64,000 nucleotides of DNA from UBA822 sp965249775 (lineage in GTDB: Bacteria; Gemmatimonadota; Gemmatimonadetes; Longimicrobiales; Gaopeijiaceae). Position 1 is the first letter of the stretch; each line of letters begins with the position of its first letter. Shown one piece after another: positions 41,275 through 48,899 of the stretch. The notes beneath the pieces are model-generated. The model saw nothing but the letters and a program-made list of their open reading frames with translations. It had not been told where the DNA came from and searched no databases. The DNA lies in NCBI GenBank assembly GCA_965249775.1, contig OZ252253.1, positions 1,612,001 to 1,676,000 on the forward strand, read 5' to 3'. A program made the translations under genes and the position numbers.

Positions 41275-42905
41275 GCGACCGCCTCCTCAGGATCGGATTC
41301 CAGTCCCGACTCCCGCCTGATCCGTACTTCCTTCGCGCGCTGTCTGTTGAGGGTCTCCCAGTCCTGTCCGGAGAGCTCGGCGGTTTCGATCGAAAGGGTC
41401 GAGACGCCCAGTTCGACTCGCTTCGCGGCCGCCTGTACGCCCTTCACCTGGTCGATCATGCCCGGCGGATCGCCGGACCACGACGTCGCGAGCCAAGCGC
41501 GTTGGATCACCGGGTTGTCGAAGAAGCCGGGAGCGGGCAGAGTGCCGCGTGCTACCGCCTCGGTGATCACCGCCTCGTAGGAGAATTGACAGAACTCCGC
41601 GGCCAGTCCCGAGCGCCCAACTTTGAACGCGCGCCAGGCTTCGAGCAGCGCACCTTTCGCAGCCGAATAGCTGGACTGGAAATACTTCATCAGGACTTCA
41701 AACGGCATCTCGAGACCGACACCGACCTGGCGCATGATCGCGAGGAAAAACGGTTCGAAATCCGCGTTCGGACGACTCGGATTGGCGGTCTCGATGTCCT
41801 CGCCGGGAGCGAGACTCAGTACGGCGCCAGGGTTCATGAAGAGGTCGCCGCTGTCCTCGTCCGCCGGTGCCTCTTCGCCCCCGGGAGCCTTGGCCAGTCC
41901 CGTGTCGCCCATCTCGGTCTTGACGAAAACGGTGAAAAACGACGCCACAACCGCCGCCATGAGCTCGGATTCGGTGTAACGCTCAAGTTGCTTGAGCGGC
42001 TCGATGACAGGAGCGAGGTAGGGCACCCCTCGCCGTTGCCCAGGCCGCTGCTTTTCGTAGAGCAACTTCGAAAGACGCACGCCGTTCGGACCCCAGGCCG
42101 GAATCATCGACCATGTATCGCCGCCACGATGGATCCCAAATAACTCGCCTGGATGACGATTTCTCACGTGGTAGCCGATCGTGCGGCCGTCTTCATCGAA
42201 CTCCACGCCACCGACCACGCGATCGGTATCCATCTGGTTGTTCGGATTTGAGATGCGGTCCGATTCGATGAGTTGGATCTTTGTGCCGAAGAGATCGCCC
42301 GCGCTCGGCTTGAATCTCATGAGAACGAGCACGTCGCCCGACTCCAGCTTGGAGCGAAGGACGAGACCCTGTTGGGCCGCGTACGTGAGCTCGCCCTCGA
42401 TGTCGAGACGGTCCTTGGCGAAGCTCCAGATACGCTCGGCCTCACGCTGCCATGCTTCGGCCTGCTCGTCCGAGAGCCCCAGGAGATCGGTGTCGATTTG
42501 CGATTGGACACGGAGCCCGGTCCCTACGATGGCCGTCACGTTCGTACGTATGGCGCCCGACGCGATCGGGGAGTTGCGTGCGAGGTCACGCGATCGACTG
42601 CGTAGCGAATCCTGCTGGGGAAGGTGGTCCGAACTCGCGCTCCCACCGAAGGGTTGCCATTGCTGCATCGACTTGCGATCGGAACGGCCGCCGACATAGC
42701 CCGATGCGCCGAAGGACCGTTCAGCCATCCGAGCCTGCGTTCGCGCCTGGAGCCTACGCAGTCCCCTCTCGGGGGAGACGTAGGAGACAATCCGGTCGAT
42801 GGGATTGCCGGAGACCAGCGATCGAGCCGTGGACCACCAGGATCTGGAGATAGGTCCCGCGGACGCAGGCACCTCCGACACGTGGGAGATCGTCACCTCA
42901 GCCAC
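41271..42905 (-). CDS. Portal protein (lambda gpB family)
   Basis: A 544-residue protein. DHLPQQDSLRSRSRDLARNS with PIASGAIRTNVTAIVGTGLR is the start of the gpB-type portal fold, followed by VLVLMRFKPSAGDLFGTKIQ and the crown/stem segments (GVRLSKLLYEKQRPGQRRGV, LKYFQSSYSAAKGALLEAWR). It forms the dodecameric DNA entry ring. It overlaps gpW-like and protease genes by 8 and 4 bp. Confidence 0.9.
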   Translation of the reverse strand: MAEVTISHVSEVPASAGPISRSWWSTARSLVSGNPIDRIVSYVSPERGLRRLQARTQARMAERSFGASGYVGGRSDRKSMQQWQPFGGSASSDHLPQQDSLRSRSRDLARNSPIASGAIRTNVTAIVGTGLRVQSQIDTDLLGLSDEQAEAWQREAERIWSFAKDRLDIEGELTYAAQQGLVLRSKLESGDVLVLMRFKPSAGDLFGTKIQLIESDRISNPNNQMDTDRVVGGVEFDEDGRTIGYHVRNRHPGELFGIHRGGDTWSMIPAWGPNGVRLSKLLYEKQRPGQRRGVPYLAPVIEPLKQLERYTESELMAAVVASFFTVFVKTEMGDTGLAKAPGGEEAPADEDSGDLFMNPGAVLSLAPGEDIETANPSRPNADFEPFFLAIMRQVGVGLEMPFEVLMKYFQSSYSAAKGALLEAWRAFKVGRSGLAAEFCQFSYEAVITEAVARGTLPAPGFFDNPVIQRAWLATSWSGDPPGMIDQVKGVQAAAKRVELGVSTLSIETAELSGQDWETLNRQRAKEVRIRRESGLESDPEEAVA

Positions 42906-43113
42906 GCGGCACCACCTGGTCGAGTTGCAGGCCGCCGCCCTTCACACGGGCGAGCTCGGCCTCAAGCTGGTCGCGGACCGTCTTCAACTGCGAAAGTTCA
43001 GCGCGACGGTAGCTGCGCCCGTTGACCCTGACCTCTTGGCCCTTCGTGATCAGGGCGATGATCGCCGCGTTCGCGGCGTCCACCATCGGCTGTAGTGTAG
43101 CTTCGCTGGCCAT
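42898..43113 (-). CDS. Head-tail joining protein (gpW-like)
   Basis: A 71-residue protein: VDAANAAIIALITKGQEVRV with NGRSYRRAELSQLKTVRDQL and a glycine-rich tail. The helix-hairpin-helix layout with V-N-G-R in the turn matches lambda gpW, which closes the filled head. It lies between terminase and portal, as in lambda. Confidence 0.75.
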   Translation of the reverse strand: MASEATLQPMVDAANAAIIALITKGQEVRVNGRSYRRAELSQLKTVRDQLEAELARVKGGGLQLDQVVPRG

Positions 43114-43132
43114 CGATCGCCCGGCATAAATG

Positions 43133-43171
43133 AAAAAGGCCCCTTACCCGGCCTTTTGCCGGGTGGAGCCT
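43133..43171 (-). terminator. Intrinsic terminator inside late operon
   Basis: On the minus strand AGGCTCC-ACCCGGC-AAAAG-GCCGGGT-AA-GGGGCCT forms a 14-pair stem with a two-base bulge and one G-U pair, followed by TTTTT (43137-43133). It lies between the zinc-ribbon gene and the gpW-like gene, both read on this strand. Confidence 0.7.
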
Positions 43172-43212
43172 CTTATGCGGGCGATACGTCTTTCGAGACG
43201 AAGCCTTCCCGT

Positions 43213-43244
43213 CCCACGAGACGATTACTACAACCTCTCGTGGG
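43213..43244. other. Hairpin in terminase-head intergenic region
   Basis: CCCACGAGA (43213-43221) pairs with TCTCGTGGG (43236-43244), nine perfect pairs with a 14-base loop. It is 40 bp upstream (in transcript sense) of the terminator at 43133. Function unknown; RNA processing or attenuation are options. Confidence 0.4.
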
Positions 43245-43277
43245 TCACGTCAAGGACGACCCCAATCAGCGCTATCG

Positions 43278-43484
43278 TCAGGCGGCGAAGTGGAAGTGCT
43301 TGACCTGAATGTCGTACGTGGTGTTGCACGACCTGATGTGGCATTGGTATGACTCCACGAAGCGTTCCGGATCCACCCCCGCATCCTTCAGGAAGGCGAC
43401 CCACTCCATGGAGGTTCGGAGTTTCGGAGTCGCGCCGCACTCAGGGCATCGCACCGCGAGACGCAGGATTGTAATCGGCGTCAT
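43278..43484 (-). CDS. Zinc-ribbon protein
   Basis: A 68-residue protein with two cysteine pairs: RCPECGATPKLRTSM near residue 13 and YQCHIRSCNTTYDIQVKHF near 47. The C-x2-C and C-x4-C spacing with the TTYDIQ strand resembles Ogr/Delta-type zinc regulators of phages, which activate late promoters. It is coupled to the terminase by an ATGA overlap. A role in late gene control is possible. Confidence 0.6.
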   Translation of the reverse strand: MTPITILRLAVRCPECGATPKLRTSMEWVAFLKDAGVDPERFVESYQCHIRSCNTTYDIQVKHFHFAA

Positions 43485-45358
43485 CGCTGCACACCCTTCG
43501 ATCGCACCCGCCGACCCTTCGGTATAGCCACCAAAGAACTGTGGCCCTTGCTCGCTTCGTCGGCCATCTCCCCAAGCCGCTTCACGACCACGTCTCCCAT
43601 CGTGTAGAGCGCCGCAATATTGCCCGCCTCGAGGTCGATGCTCTCGTTCCTGGCGCGTACCTGCTTGAACACCTTCCGGAACCGGCGGCCTTGACGGACA
43701 AGCCTTAGCTGCTCGGCCGCGAATTGAGCGAAGTACTCCGCATCGGCCCCAGTGCGGGTGGGCACACAGAAATGCATATATCCCGGCCCGCCCGGCTCGG
43801 CCGAGCCCACGGTCACGCGCAAACGCCTGAAGAGGATAGCCTTGAAGTGGTGCGAATCGACCGTCCAGGGCTTGACCCGGTCGCGGTTCTTTCGGGTGGC
43901 GCGCGACAGCGTCTCTCTCAGACGTGAGTCCGAACCTTTCGCCGAGTACACGCCACGCAGCTCCCTACCGCGAACGAACCGGTGCACCCGATGCGGCAGA
44001 TACCCAGAATCGATCATCGCCACGCCGATACGCAGCTTCGCGCCCGACTCGTGGACGTAAGCTCGAGCAAGATGATGTTCTAGTTCCGACCATAACTCGT
44101 CCTGTTCAGGATCGCCGTAAATCCTGTGATGGCCGATCAGCCACGACTCCTCACGCTCGCCCCAGCCGCGGATCGAGAGTTCGAGGCGATCCGCTTGGAC
44201 ATCGACGAAAGCCGTCAATACGCCCACACCATGAGGGATCTCCTCCGGGTACTTCTCGGCCCTGCTAGCGAGGTCCGTCGGCTCGAACGCTTGGTCGCGC
44301 TCCTCCCACGGCTCGCCGAGCTGCAGGTTGATGAACGTCTTCAGCTCCTCGGGGCTGCGCTTCTTCTCGAGCCATAGCGCCGCGAGCTCCGCCCACGTGA
44401 CCCACGGCGAGTAGAGCGCTGAGAGATGGAAGCCGGGGAAGCGCCCGTCCGGGTTCGTCGCACACCACTCACCGAGCTCGAGCATTCGGCGCTTGTCCAC
44501 TTCCTCGATGATGGCGCCACAGTTCGCACAGACGTAGACCGCCGTCTCAGGTCTGTGGACGTGAGCGCCGTCGATCGCGTCGCTCTCCCACTTCACGTTC
44601 TTCCAGATGAGCACCTGGCGCTTAGAGCAGTGCGGACAGGGCACGAAGTAGCGGCGCCGATCCGATGCGAGCCATTCCGGCCAGATGCGGCTCGTATCGA
44701 GGTCGCCCGGCGAGGAAACGTACAGGATTTTTCGATTCCAGAAATTTCTGGTACGCTGCTCGCCGAGACTCAACGGGTCGCCCTCGGTCCCAACTGACGA
44801 CGGGTACCGATCGACCTCGTCGAAGAGCACGTCGCGGATCGGGCGAGACGCGAGGCCGGATGGAGAATTCGCTCCGACGATCGAGAGGTGGCCCGCAGGG
44901 AAAACCTTGTGGAGAACGGTATTCCCAGAATGGCGCGCCTTGGCATCGGCGACCTTACCGCGAAGGCAAGGCGTGTCCCGGATCATGGGAGCCAACCGAT
45001 CTTTCGACCAGGTCTTGGCTATCTCCAGCGACGGCTGCACGACCAGAATCGGGCCGGGGTTCTGATCGACAGAATGCCCGACGTAGTTATTTAGTAGCTC
45101 CGTTTTGGCCGACTGTGAGCAGGCGACCCAAACAACTTTTCGCACGAGCGGATCACCGAGAGTGTTCATGATTTCGCGGAGGTAGGGCACACGGCTCGTG
45201 CGCCACGGCCCCGGCTCAGGAGATGATTCAGGCGAGAGCATCCGGTATCGGTCCGCCCACTGCGACACCGTCATGCGGACCGGCGGCTGGAGACGGGCAC
45301 GCAGCTCTTCCGCGCCGACCGCATGGGCCCGGGCGCGGGAGTCCGCGACCACGCTCAC
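43481..45358 (-). CDS. Terminase large subunit (GpA family)
   Basis: A 625-residue protein. GPA-type start (MTVSQWADRYRMLSPESSPE-PGPWRTSRVPYLREIM), a Walker A-like KVVWVACSQSAKTELL, Walker B VLFDEVDRYP and a zinc-binding CPHCSKRQ/CANC pair in the middle are all family features. The C-terminal nuclease has FVDVQADRLE and MIDSGY acidic motifs. It packages DNA into the head as an ATP motor and cuts concatemers. The GTG start at 45358 overlaps the small subunit stop (GTGA). Confidence 0.92.
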   Translation of the reverse strand: MSVVADSRARAHAVGAEELRARLQPPVRMTVSQWADRYRMLSPESSPEPGPWRTSRVPYLREIMNTLGDPLVRKVVWVACSQSAKTELLNNYVGHSVDQNPGPILVVQPSLEIAKTWSKDRLAPMIRDTPCLRGKVADAKARHSGNTVLHKVFPAGHLSIVGANSPSGLASRPIRDVLFDEVDRYPSSVGTEGDPLSLGEQRTRNFWNRKILYVSSPGDLDTSRIWPEWLASDRRRYFVPCPHCSKRQVLIWKNVKWESDAIDGAHVHRPETAVYVCANCGAIIEEVDKRRMLELGEWCATNPDGRFPGFHLSALYSPWVTWAELAALWLEKKRSPEELKTFINLQLGEPWEERDQAFEPTDLASRAEKYPEEIPHGVGVLTAFVDVQADRLELSIRGWGEREESWLIGHHRIYGDPEQDELWSELEHHLARAYVHESGAKLRIGVAMIDSGYLPHRVHRFVRGRELRGVYSAKGSDSRLRETLSRATRKNRDRVKPWTVDSHHFKAILFRRLRVTVGSAEPGGPGYMHFCVPTRTGADAEYFAQFAAEQLRLVRQGRRFRKVFKQVRARNESIDLEAGNIAALYTMGDVVVKRLGEMADEASKGHSSLVAIPKGRRVRSKGVQR

Positions 45359-46068
45359 GCGGTAGGCTCCATCTCGTCCACGATGCGCTTGGCCAGCTTC
45401 GGCCCGATGCCCTTGATCCGGGTCACTTCCCCAAGCGCGCGGAGCTGGGCGAAGGTCTCCACCCCCGCAGCGACAAGCGCCCGATACCCTGGAAAGTCCT
45501 CCGGGAGGGGATCGGCCGCAGCTTCGCCTTCCAGTTCGAGCGAATCAGCGACGCTCGCCATATCCCTGAGCAACCCCTCGCTGCACACCCGCATCGCTTC
45601 CGTCCCTTCCGCCGGCGTCGGGATGCCCACGATCTGCGGGCCCCACGATCCGGGCACAGACAACAGTGCCGCACGGAACGCGTCAGCTACCTTGCCCACG
45701 ACGGTGCGATGGTCAGCGATGGCGATGAGTTCGCCCTCCGCCTTCGCCACCTCGATTCGACGACGCCGCACTTCGAGCTCCGCCTGCTCGAGCTTGGCAC
45801 GGTCGAGGCCTGACTCATTCGTACGACTCTGCCTGCGGACCTCGCGGATGTACCAAGGCACGACTTCGACCAGGTCGTAGACCCGCCCTCGGCCATCCCC
45901 TGCTGGCCGCGAGGGGATCCCCGCCTCGTCGAGGTTCCGGATTTGGCGCGTCGTGAGACCGAGAACGGCCGCCGCGTCCCTCTGGTTCACTTCTATGGGC
46001 ACCGGAAACGGAAGTGCATTTTCTTGGACCCTGTCGCTAACGAAATTCGGCACTCTTGCGTGACCCAT
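45355..46068 (-). CDS. Terminase small subunit (Nu1-like) with HhH tail
   Basis: A 237-residue protein. The N-terminal winged helix (EVNQRDAAAVLGLTTRQIRN, LDEAGIPSRPAGDGRGRVYD) resembles Nu1/MerR types that bind cos DNA. The coiled middle (AKLEQAELEVRRRRIEVAKA) mediates assembly. The tail (FPGYRALVAAGVETFAQLRA, then IKGIGPKLAKRIVDEM) is a helix-hairpin-helix not present in lambda Nu1. First gene of the packaging module. Confidence 0.82.
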   Translation of the reverse strand: MGHARVPNFVSDRVQENALPFPVPIEVNQRDAAAVLGLTTRQIRNLDEAGIPSRPAGDGRGRVYDLVEVVPWYIREVRRQSRTNESGLDRAKLEQAELEVRRRRIEVAKAEGELIAIADHRTVVGKVADAFRAALLSVPGSWGPQIVGIPTPAEGTEAMRVCSEGLLRDMASVADSLELEGEAAADPLPEDFPGYRALVAAGVETFAQLRALGEVTRIKGIGPKLAKRIVDEMEPTA

Positions 46069-46118
46069 CGAGGCTGCCCGCCAGAAGGACCCGCGGCGAT
46101 CTGACCGTCAGTCCCGCG

Positions 46119-46796
46119 TCATCGCGCAGTTCTCACCGCTCGATCGAAGCTCGCCTCGAAGTTGCTCGCGAAGCTCCGCTCGAAGACGGTCCGGGCCGTG
46201 AGCTCGAAGCGGAGCGACGGCTCGACTTCGGCTTGCGGCGTGAACGAGAACAGCATCCTGAGCTTTCCGACGCGACGCTGACCCCGTGGCTTACGCCTTC
46301 CCCCACGCCGTCCAAGCCGCTGCAATATCGCCCCGGTGCCGTCGGACTTGCGGATCATGAACGTGCGCTTCTTGCCCCTGTCGACCTCCGCCTTCGGGCC
46401 GCTGCCCCATCTCTCGAACTCGAGACGCCGGGGTCGCATGACCCGCGACACCACACCGGTCTTGCCCCGTCGCACTTCATCGGGCACGGCCAGGCGTGTG
46501 CCACGAGGCCGCACTGTCCCTCCCTCCTCGAACTTGAACAGGAACTCGCGCGTCGGATCGATCTCGACGATCGCCTCCAGGTCCCGCTTCGTGCTGAACT
46601 TGCTGACCTTCACGCCCTGCAGCACGTACGCCCGGCGGATCGTGAAGCGCTGGCGCATGCCCGCACGCTGCTCCGTCTGGATGCCCCTCGCGGTCTGGTT
46701 GATCGCGAGCGACGTAGCGAACGGCACCTGGTCGCGGAACAGGAAGCGGAGAGACCGCGCAACCTCTGCCGCGTTCGTGTCCACGTCGATTCTCAT
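46119..46796 (-). CDS. Minor tail protein Z-like
   Basis: A 225-residue, basic protein. TNAAEVARSLRFLFRDQVPF and SLAINQTARGIQTEQRAGMR followed by FTIRRAYVLQGVKVSKFSTK match the N-terminal pattern of phage gpZ/gp10-like tail completion proteins (helix with N-x-T, then an RFT block). The rest is arginine/lysine-rich. Its place upstream of the terminases, away from the tail genes, is unusual. Confidence 0.5.
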   Translation of the reverse strand: MRIDVDTNAAEVARSLRFLFRDQVPFATSLAINQTARGIQTEQRAGMRQRFTIRRAYVLQGVKVSKFSTKRDLEAIVEIDPTREFLFKFEEGGTVRPRGTRLAVPDEVRRGKTGVVSRVMRPRRLEFERWGSGPKAEVDRGKKRTFMIRKSDGTGAILQRLGRRGGRRKPRGQRRVGKLRMLFSFTPQAEVEPSLRFELTARTVFERSFASNFEASFDRAVRTAR

Positions 46797-46909
46797 GCCA
46801 CAGCCCTTGAATGAAAAAACCCGACACCTCGATCCCTTGCGCGCTCTGGGGGTCGTGGTGCCGGGGTCCCGGTATGGGGTGCCCGACGTCGCTTTTACTG
46901 CCTACAAAG

Positions 46910-47593
46910 CTAGGTGGTTGCTTGCGATTCGGTCAAGCTCTTAAGCTCATCCGAGCACGGCTCGCATAGGCTCTGCCAGGTCTCCGTAACGGTGCCGTCT
47001 GTGTGCTCCTGCCGAGAGCAACCGATCCTGCTCGCCTCCTTACCGCACTTACGACATCGTCCCTTATCCTCCAGGGCAGCGATCGTAGACTTGATGCCGT
47101 CCAGCACCTCATTTTTTCTCTTTATTAGATCGTCGAAGTGCTCGGGACCCACTATCACATGACTGCTGGATTCGGGGTGCCGCCGGCCGATTTTTTTTAG
47201 ATCGTACGTAGCAAAGCGGCGATTCTGGTAGGCTAATGGGATTTTCTCCATCTCAAGCGTCGAAAGCAACCCGATGCTGGACAGAAGAGATTGATAACTC
47301 TCGTCGGGAAGAGGCTCGATACACGCCGTCAGGATCCCTGTCGGGTTGGCCTCCATCTTTTTTATTGGGCCTGCCGTGATCGTCTCCAAGGTCGCCAGCT
47401 CGGCACCCAGGACCTTCCGCATCGAGTCGCATTCGCGCTCTAGCTCTTTCTTCCGGGTTTCTTCTTCGTGTTCCCACTGGCTTTCCTGCGCCTTACGGGC
47501 CAAGCTAGCGTTGTGCATCAGCGTCCAAATGACACCTGCGAAGCCCATAACGAGGCCGAACAGCTCAACGCCGATCCCCCACCAGTCGGTCAT
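46910..47593 (-). CDS. Membrane, coiled-coil and zinc-finger protein (moron)
   Basis: A 227-residue protein from the ATG at 47593. It has an N-terminal membrane helix (IGVELFGLVMGFAGVIWTLM), a charged coiled coil (KAQESQWEHEEETRKKELER), a long helical middle, and a C-terminal treble-like finger (GRCRKCGKEASRIGCSRQEH with a second CEPC). T- and A-runs in this interval set it apart from the GC-rich phage genes. It is probably a laterally acquired accessory gene between replication and packaging modules. Confidence 0.6.
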   Translation of the reverse strand: MTDWWGIGVELFGLVMGFAGVIWTLMHNASLARKAQESQWEHEEETRKKELERECDSMRKVLGAELATLETITAGPIKKMEANPTGILTACIEPLPDESYQSLLSSIGLLSTLEMEKIPLAYQNRRFATYDLKKIGRRHPESSSHVIVGPEHFDDLIKRKNEVLDGIKSTIAALEDKGRCRKCGKEASRIGCSRQEHTDGTVTETWQSLCEPCSDELKSLTESQATT

Positions 47594-47670
47594 TTGGTTG
47601 GTCTTCCTAGCCGAACGGTTCGGCGGTCGCATTCGAGGAATCGTCTCCCGCTTGGCGAAGTACAACCCCG

Positions 47671-47883
47671 TCATGAGCCGGCGGGTCCTGCGACCACGGT
47701 TTCCCGCTCCGTGTCCCCTCGCTCGTCCGTGCTGTCCAATGTCCGCCATTCCACGGTCCGGATACGGCCCACTTTGAAGTGCACGTACAGGTGGCCCGTG
47801 TGCTCGTTCTCCGGCAGCAGACGTAGCCGTTCCGACACGATCTCCTGGAGCACCCTGCGGACCTCGGTGTCGCTGCTCACCAC
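47671..47883 (-). CDS. Small hypothetical phage protein
   Basis: A 70-residue protein, SERLRLLPENEHTGHLYVHF and KVGRIRTVEWRTLDSTDERG. The strand pattern and phrase LPENEHxG occur in small proteins of phage replication regions. Function not known. It overlaps the membrane protein upstream by 7 bp. Confidence 0.5.
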   Translation of the reverse strand: MVSSDTEVRRVLQEIVSERLRLLPENEHTGHLYVHFKVGRIRTVEWRTLDSTDERGDTERETVVAGPAGS

Positions 47884-48059
47884 CCCAGGCCCCCGAGTAT
47901 CCAGCGCCAGGCCCAGACGTTCAGCGCGATCACCGATAGCAGCAGCCCGCTCAGAAGGCCGACCAGGATGAGCGTCGTCATGAGACCGTAGAACGTCTTG
48001 CGGATGCGGGTGCCCGGGGGAAGCTCTGGCTTCATCGTGGTCATGCCGTTGCTCCTCAT
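47877..48059 (-). CDS. Small membrane protein
   Basis: A 60-residue protein with one long hydrophobic helix (LMTTLILVGLLSGLLLSVIA, continuing to LNVWAWRWILGG) and a basic N-terminus. ATGA overlap with the preceding dcm remnant supports translation. Role unknown. Confidence 0.5.
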   Translation of the reverse strand: MRSNGMTTMKPELPPGTRIRKTFYGLMTTLILVGLLSGLLLSVIALNVWAWRWILGGLGW

Positions 48060-48363
48060 GCCACTTCCCTCACGTCCCGGTAGGCCCGGATGAACGCCGC
48101 GGCCAGTTGCGGGACGATCGCGTTGCCGTAGGCGCGCAGGCGTCCCACGCGGTTGGGAACCCCATGAGCCAGCGGGAATGTGCCGGATTCAATGCGCCGC
48201 GCTTTTCCGTCTCCGCACGGGATGTACTCGCCTGCCCAGGCAACGCCGCGACCTCCTCGATGCTCCGCTCGTCCACGTCGCCGGGCGCGATCAGCCCCGC
48301 CGCGATCAGGTTGCGCAGCCACTCGGCGGCATACGGCTCGATCTCGTTGTAGTAGGCCGTCAC
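48056..48363 (-). pseudogene. Phage DNA cytosine methyltransferase, collapsed remnant
   Basis: From the ATG at 48363, MTAYYNEIEPYAAEWLRNLI and AAGLIAPGDVDERSIEEV are the typical opening of phage dcm genes. After 38 codons the enzyme core is missing. The other frame gives the end of such an enzyme (GTFPLAHGVPNRVGRLRAYG, then NAIVPQLAAAFIRAYRDV), which contains the motif X helix. So N- and C-termini are joined by an internal deletion of several hundred bases and are out of frame. Motifs I-VIII are absent, so there is no activity. Confidence 0.65.
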
Positions 48364-48899
48364 GTGCCCTCACCGCTCGCCTCTTGCATCAGTCGCCCAC
48401 CGCTCAAGAGCGGCACCGCGCTCGCCAAGATCTCCTTCGCCTCGTCGCTGAGTGGAAGCGCTGTGCGCTGCTTCTCCCGCTGGTAGATCTCCTCCGCGTC
48501 GCCGAACAGCTTCAGGAAATCGCGGCGCACGAACTGGACCTCGTCGAGTTTCGTGTTGCGCAGCCTGTCCGGCCCGCCGAGCAACTGCACCGTGCGCTTG
48601 CCGGTGGGGCTCATGTGCATAAACGCCTCCCTCGATCCCGTCATCACCTGTCCGCACAATTCCCACTGTTCCAGCGCCTCCGCTTCCACGCTCGGCCGGA
48701 TCGCCTCGATGAAGGCCGCTGGCTCGGGGAAGAACTTGCAGGTCGCCCACAGATGGCGGGCGGCTTCGAGGAACTGATCCGTGTCCATCCGCTCCGATAG
48801 CCAAGCGCGGTAGTCGGCCGCCTCCTCGGCATCGAGGTCGCGCCGGAGCCGTTTGCAGAGCATGCGCCAGGCCCGGTTGAATTGCTCCCGGTCGATCAT
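48360..48899 (-). CDS. Helicase loader-like protein (G39P type)
   Basis: A 179-residue protein. The start at 48899 overlaps the previous stop (ATGA). FNRAWRMLCKRLRRDLDAEE, YRAWLSERMDTDQFLEAARH and CKFFPEPAAFIEAIR are like the loader/inhibitor G39P family that guides the replicative helicase to phage origins. It sits right after the replication initiator gene. The C-terminus (LPLSDEAKEILASAVPLLSG) is helical. Confidence 0.55.
   Translation of the reverse strand: MIDREQFNRAWRMLCKRLRRDLDAEEAADYRAWLSERMDTDQFLEAARHLWATCKFFPEPAAFIEAIRPSVEAEALEQWELCGQVMTGSREAFMHMSPTGKRTVQLLGGPDRLRNTKLDEVQFVRRDFLKLFGDAEEIYQREKQRTALPLSDEAKEILASAVPLLSGGRLMQEASGEGT

Noticed and set aside
46810..46900. Possible terminator with a T-run upstream of the gpZ-like gene
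   Set aside because: A T-run follows GGTGTCGGG on the minus strand, but no matching inverted arm was found.
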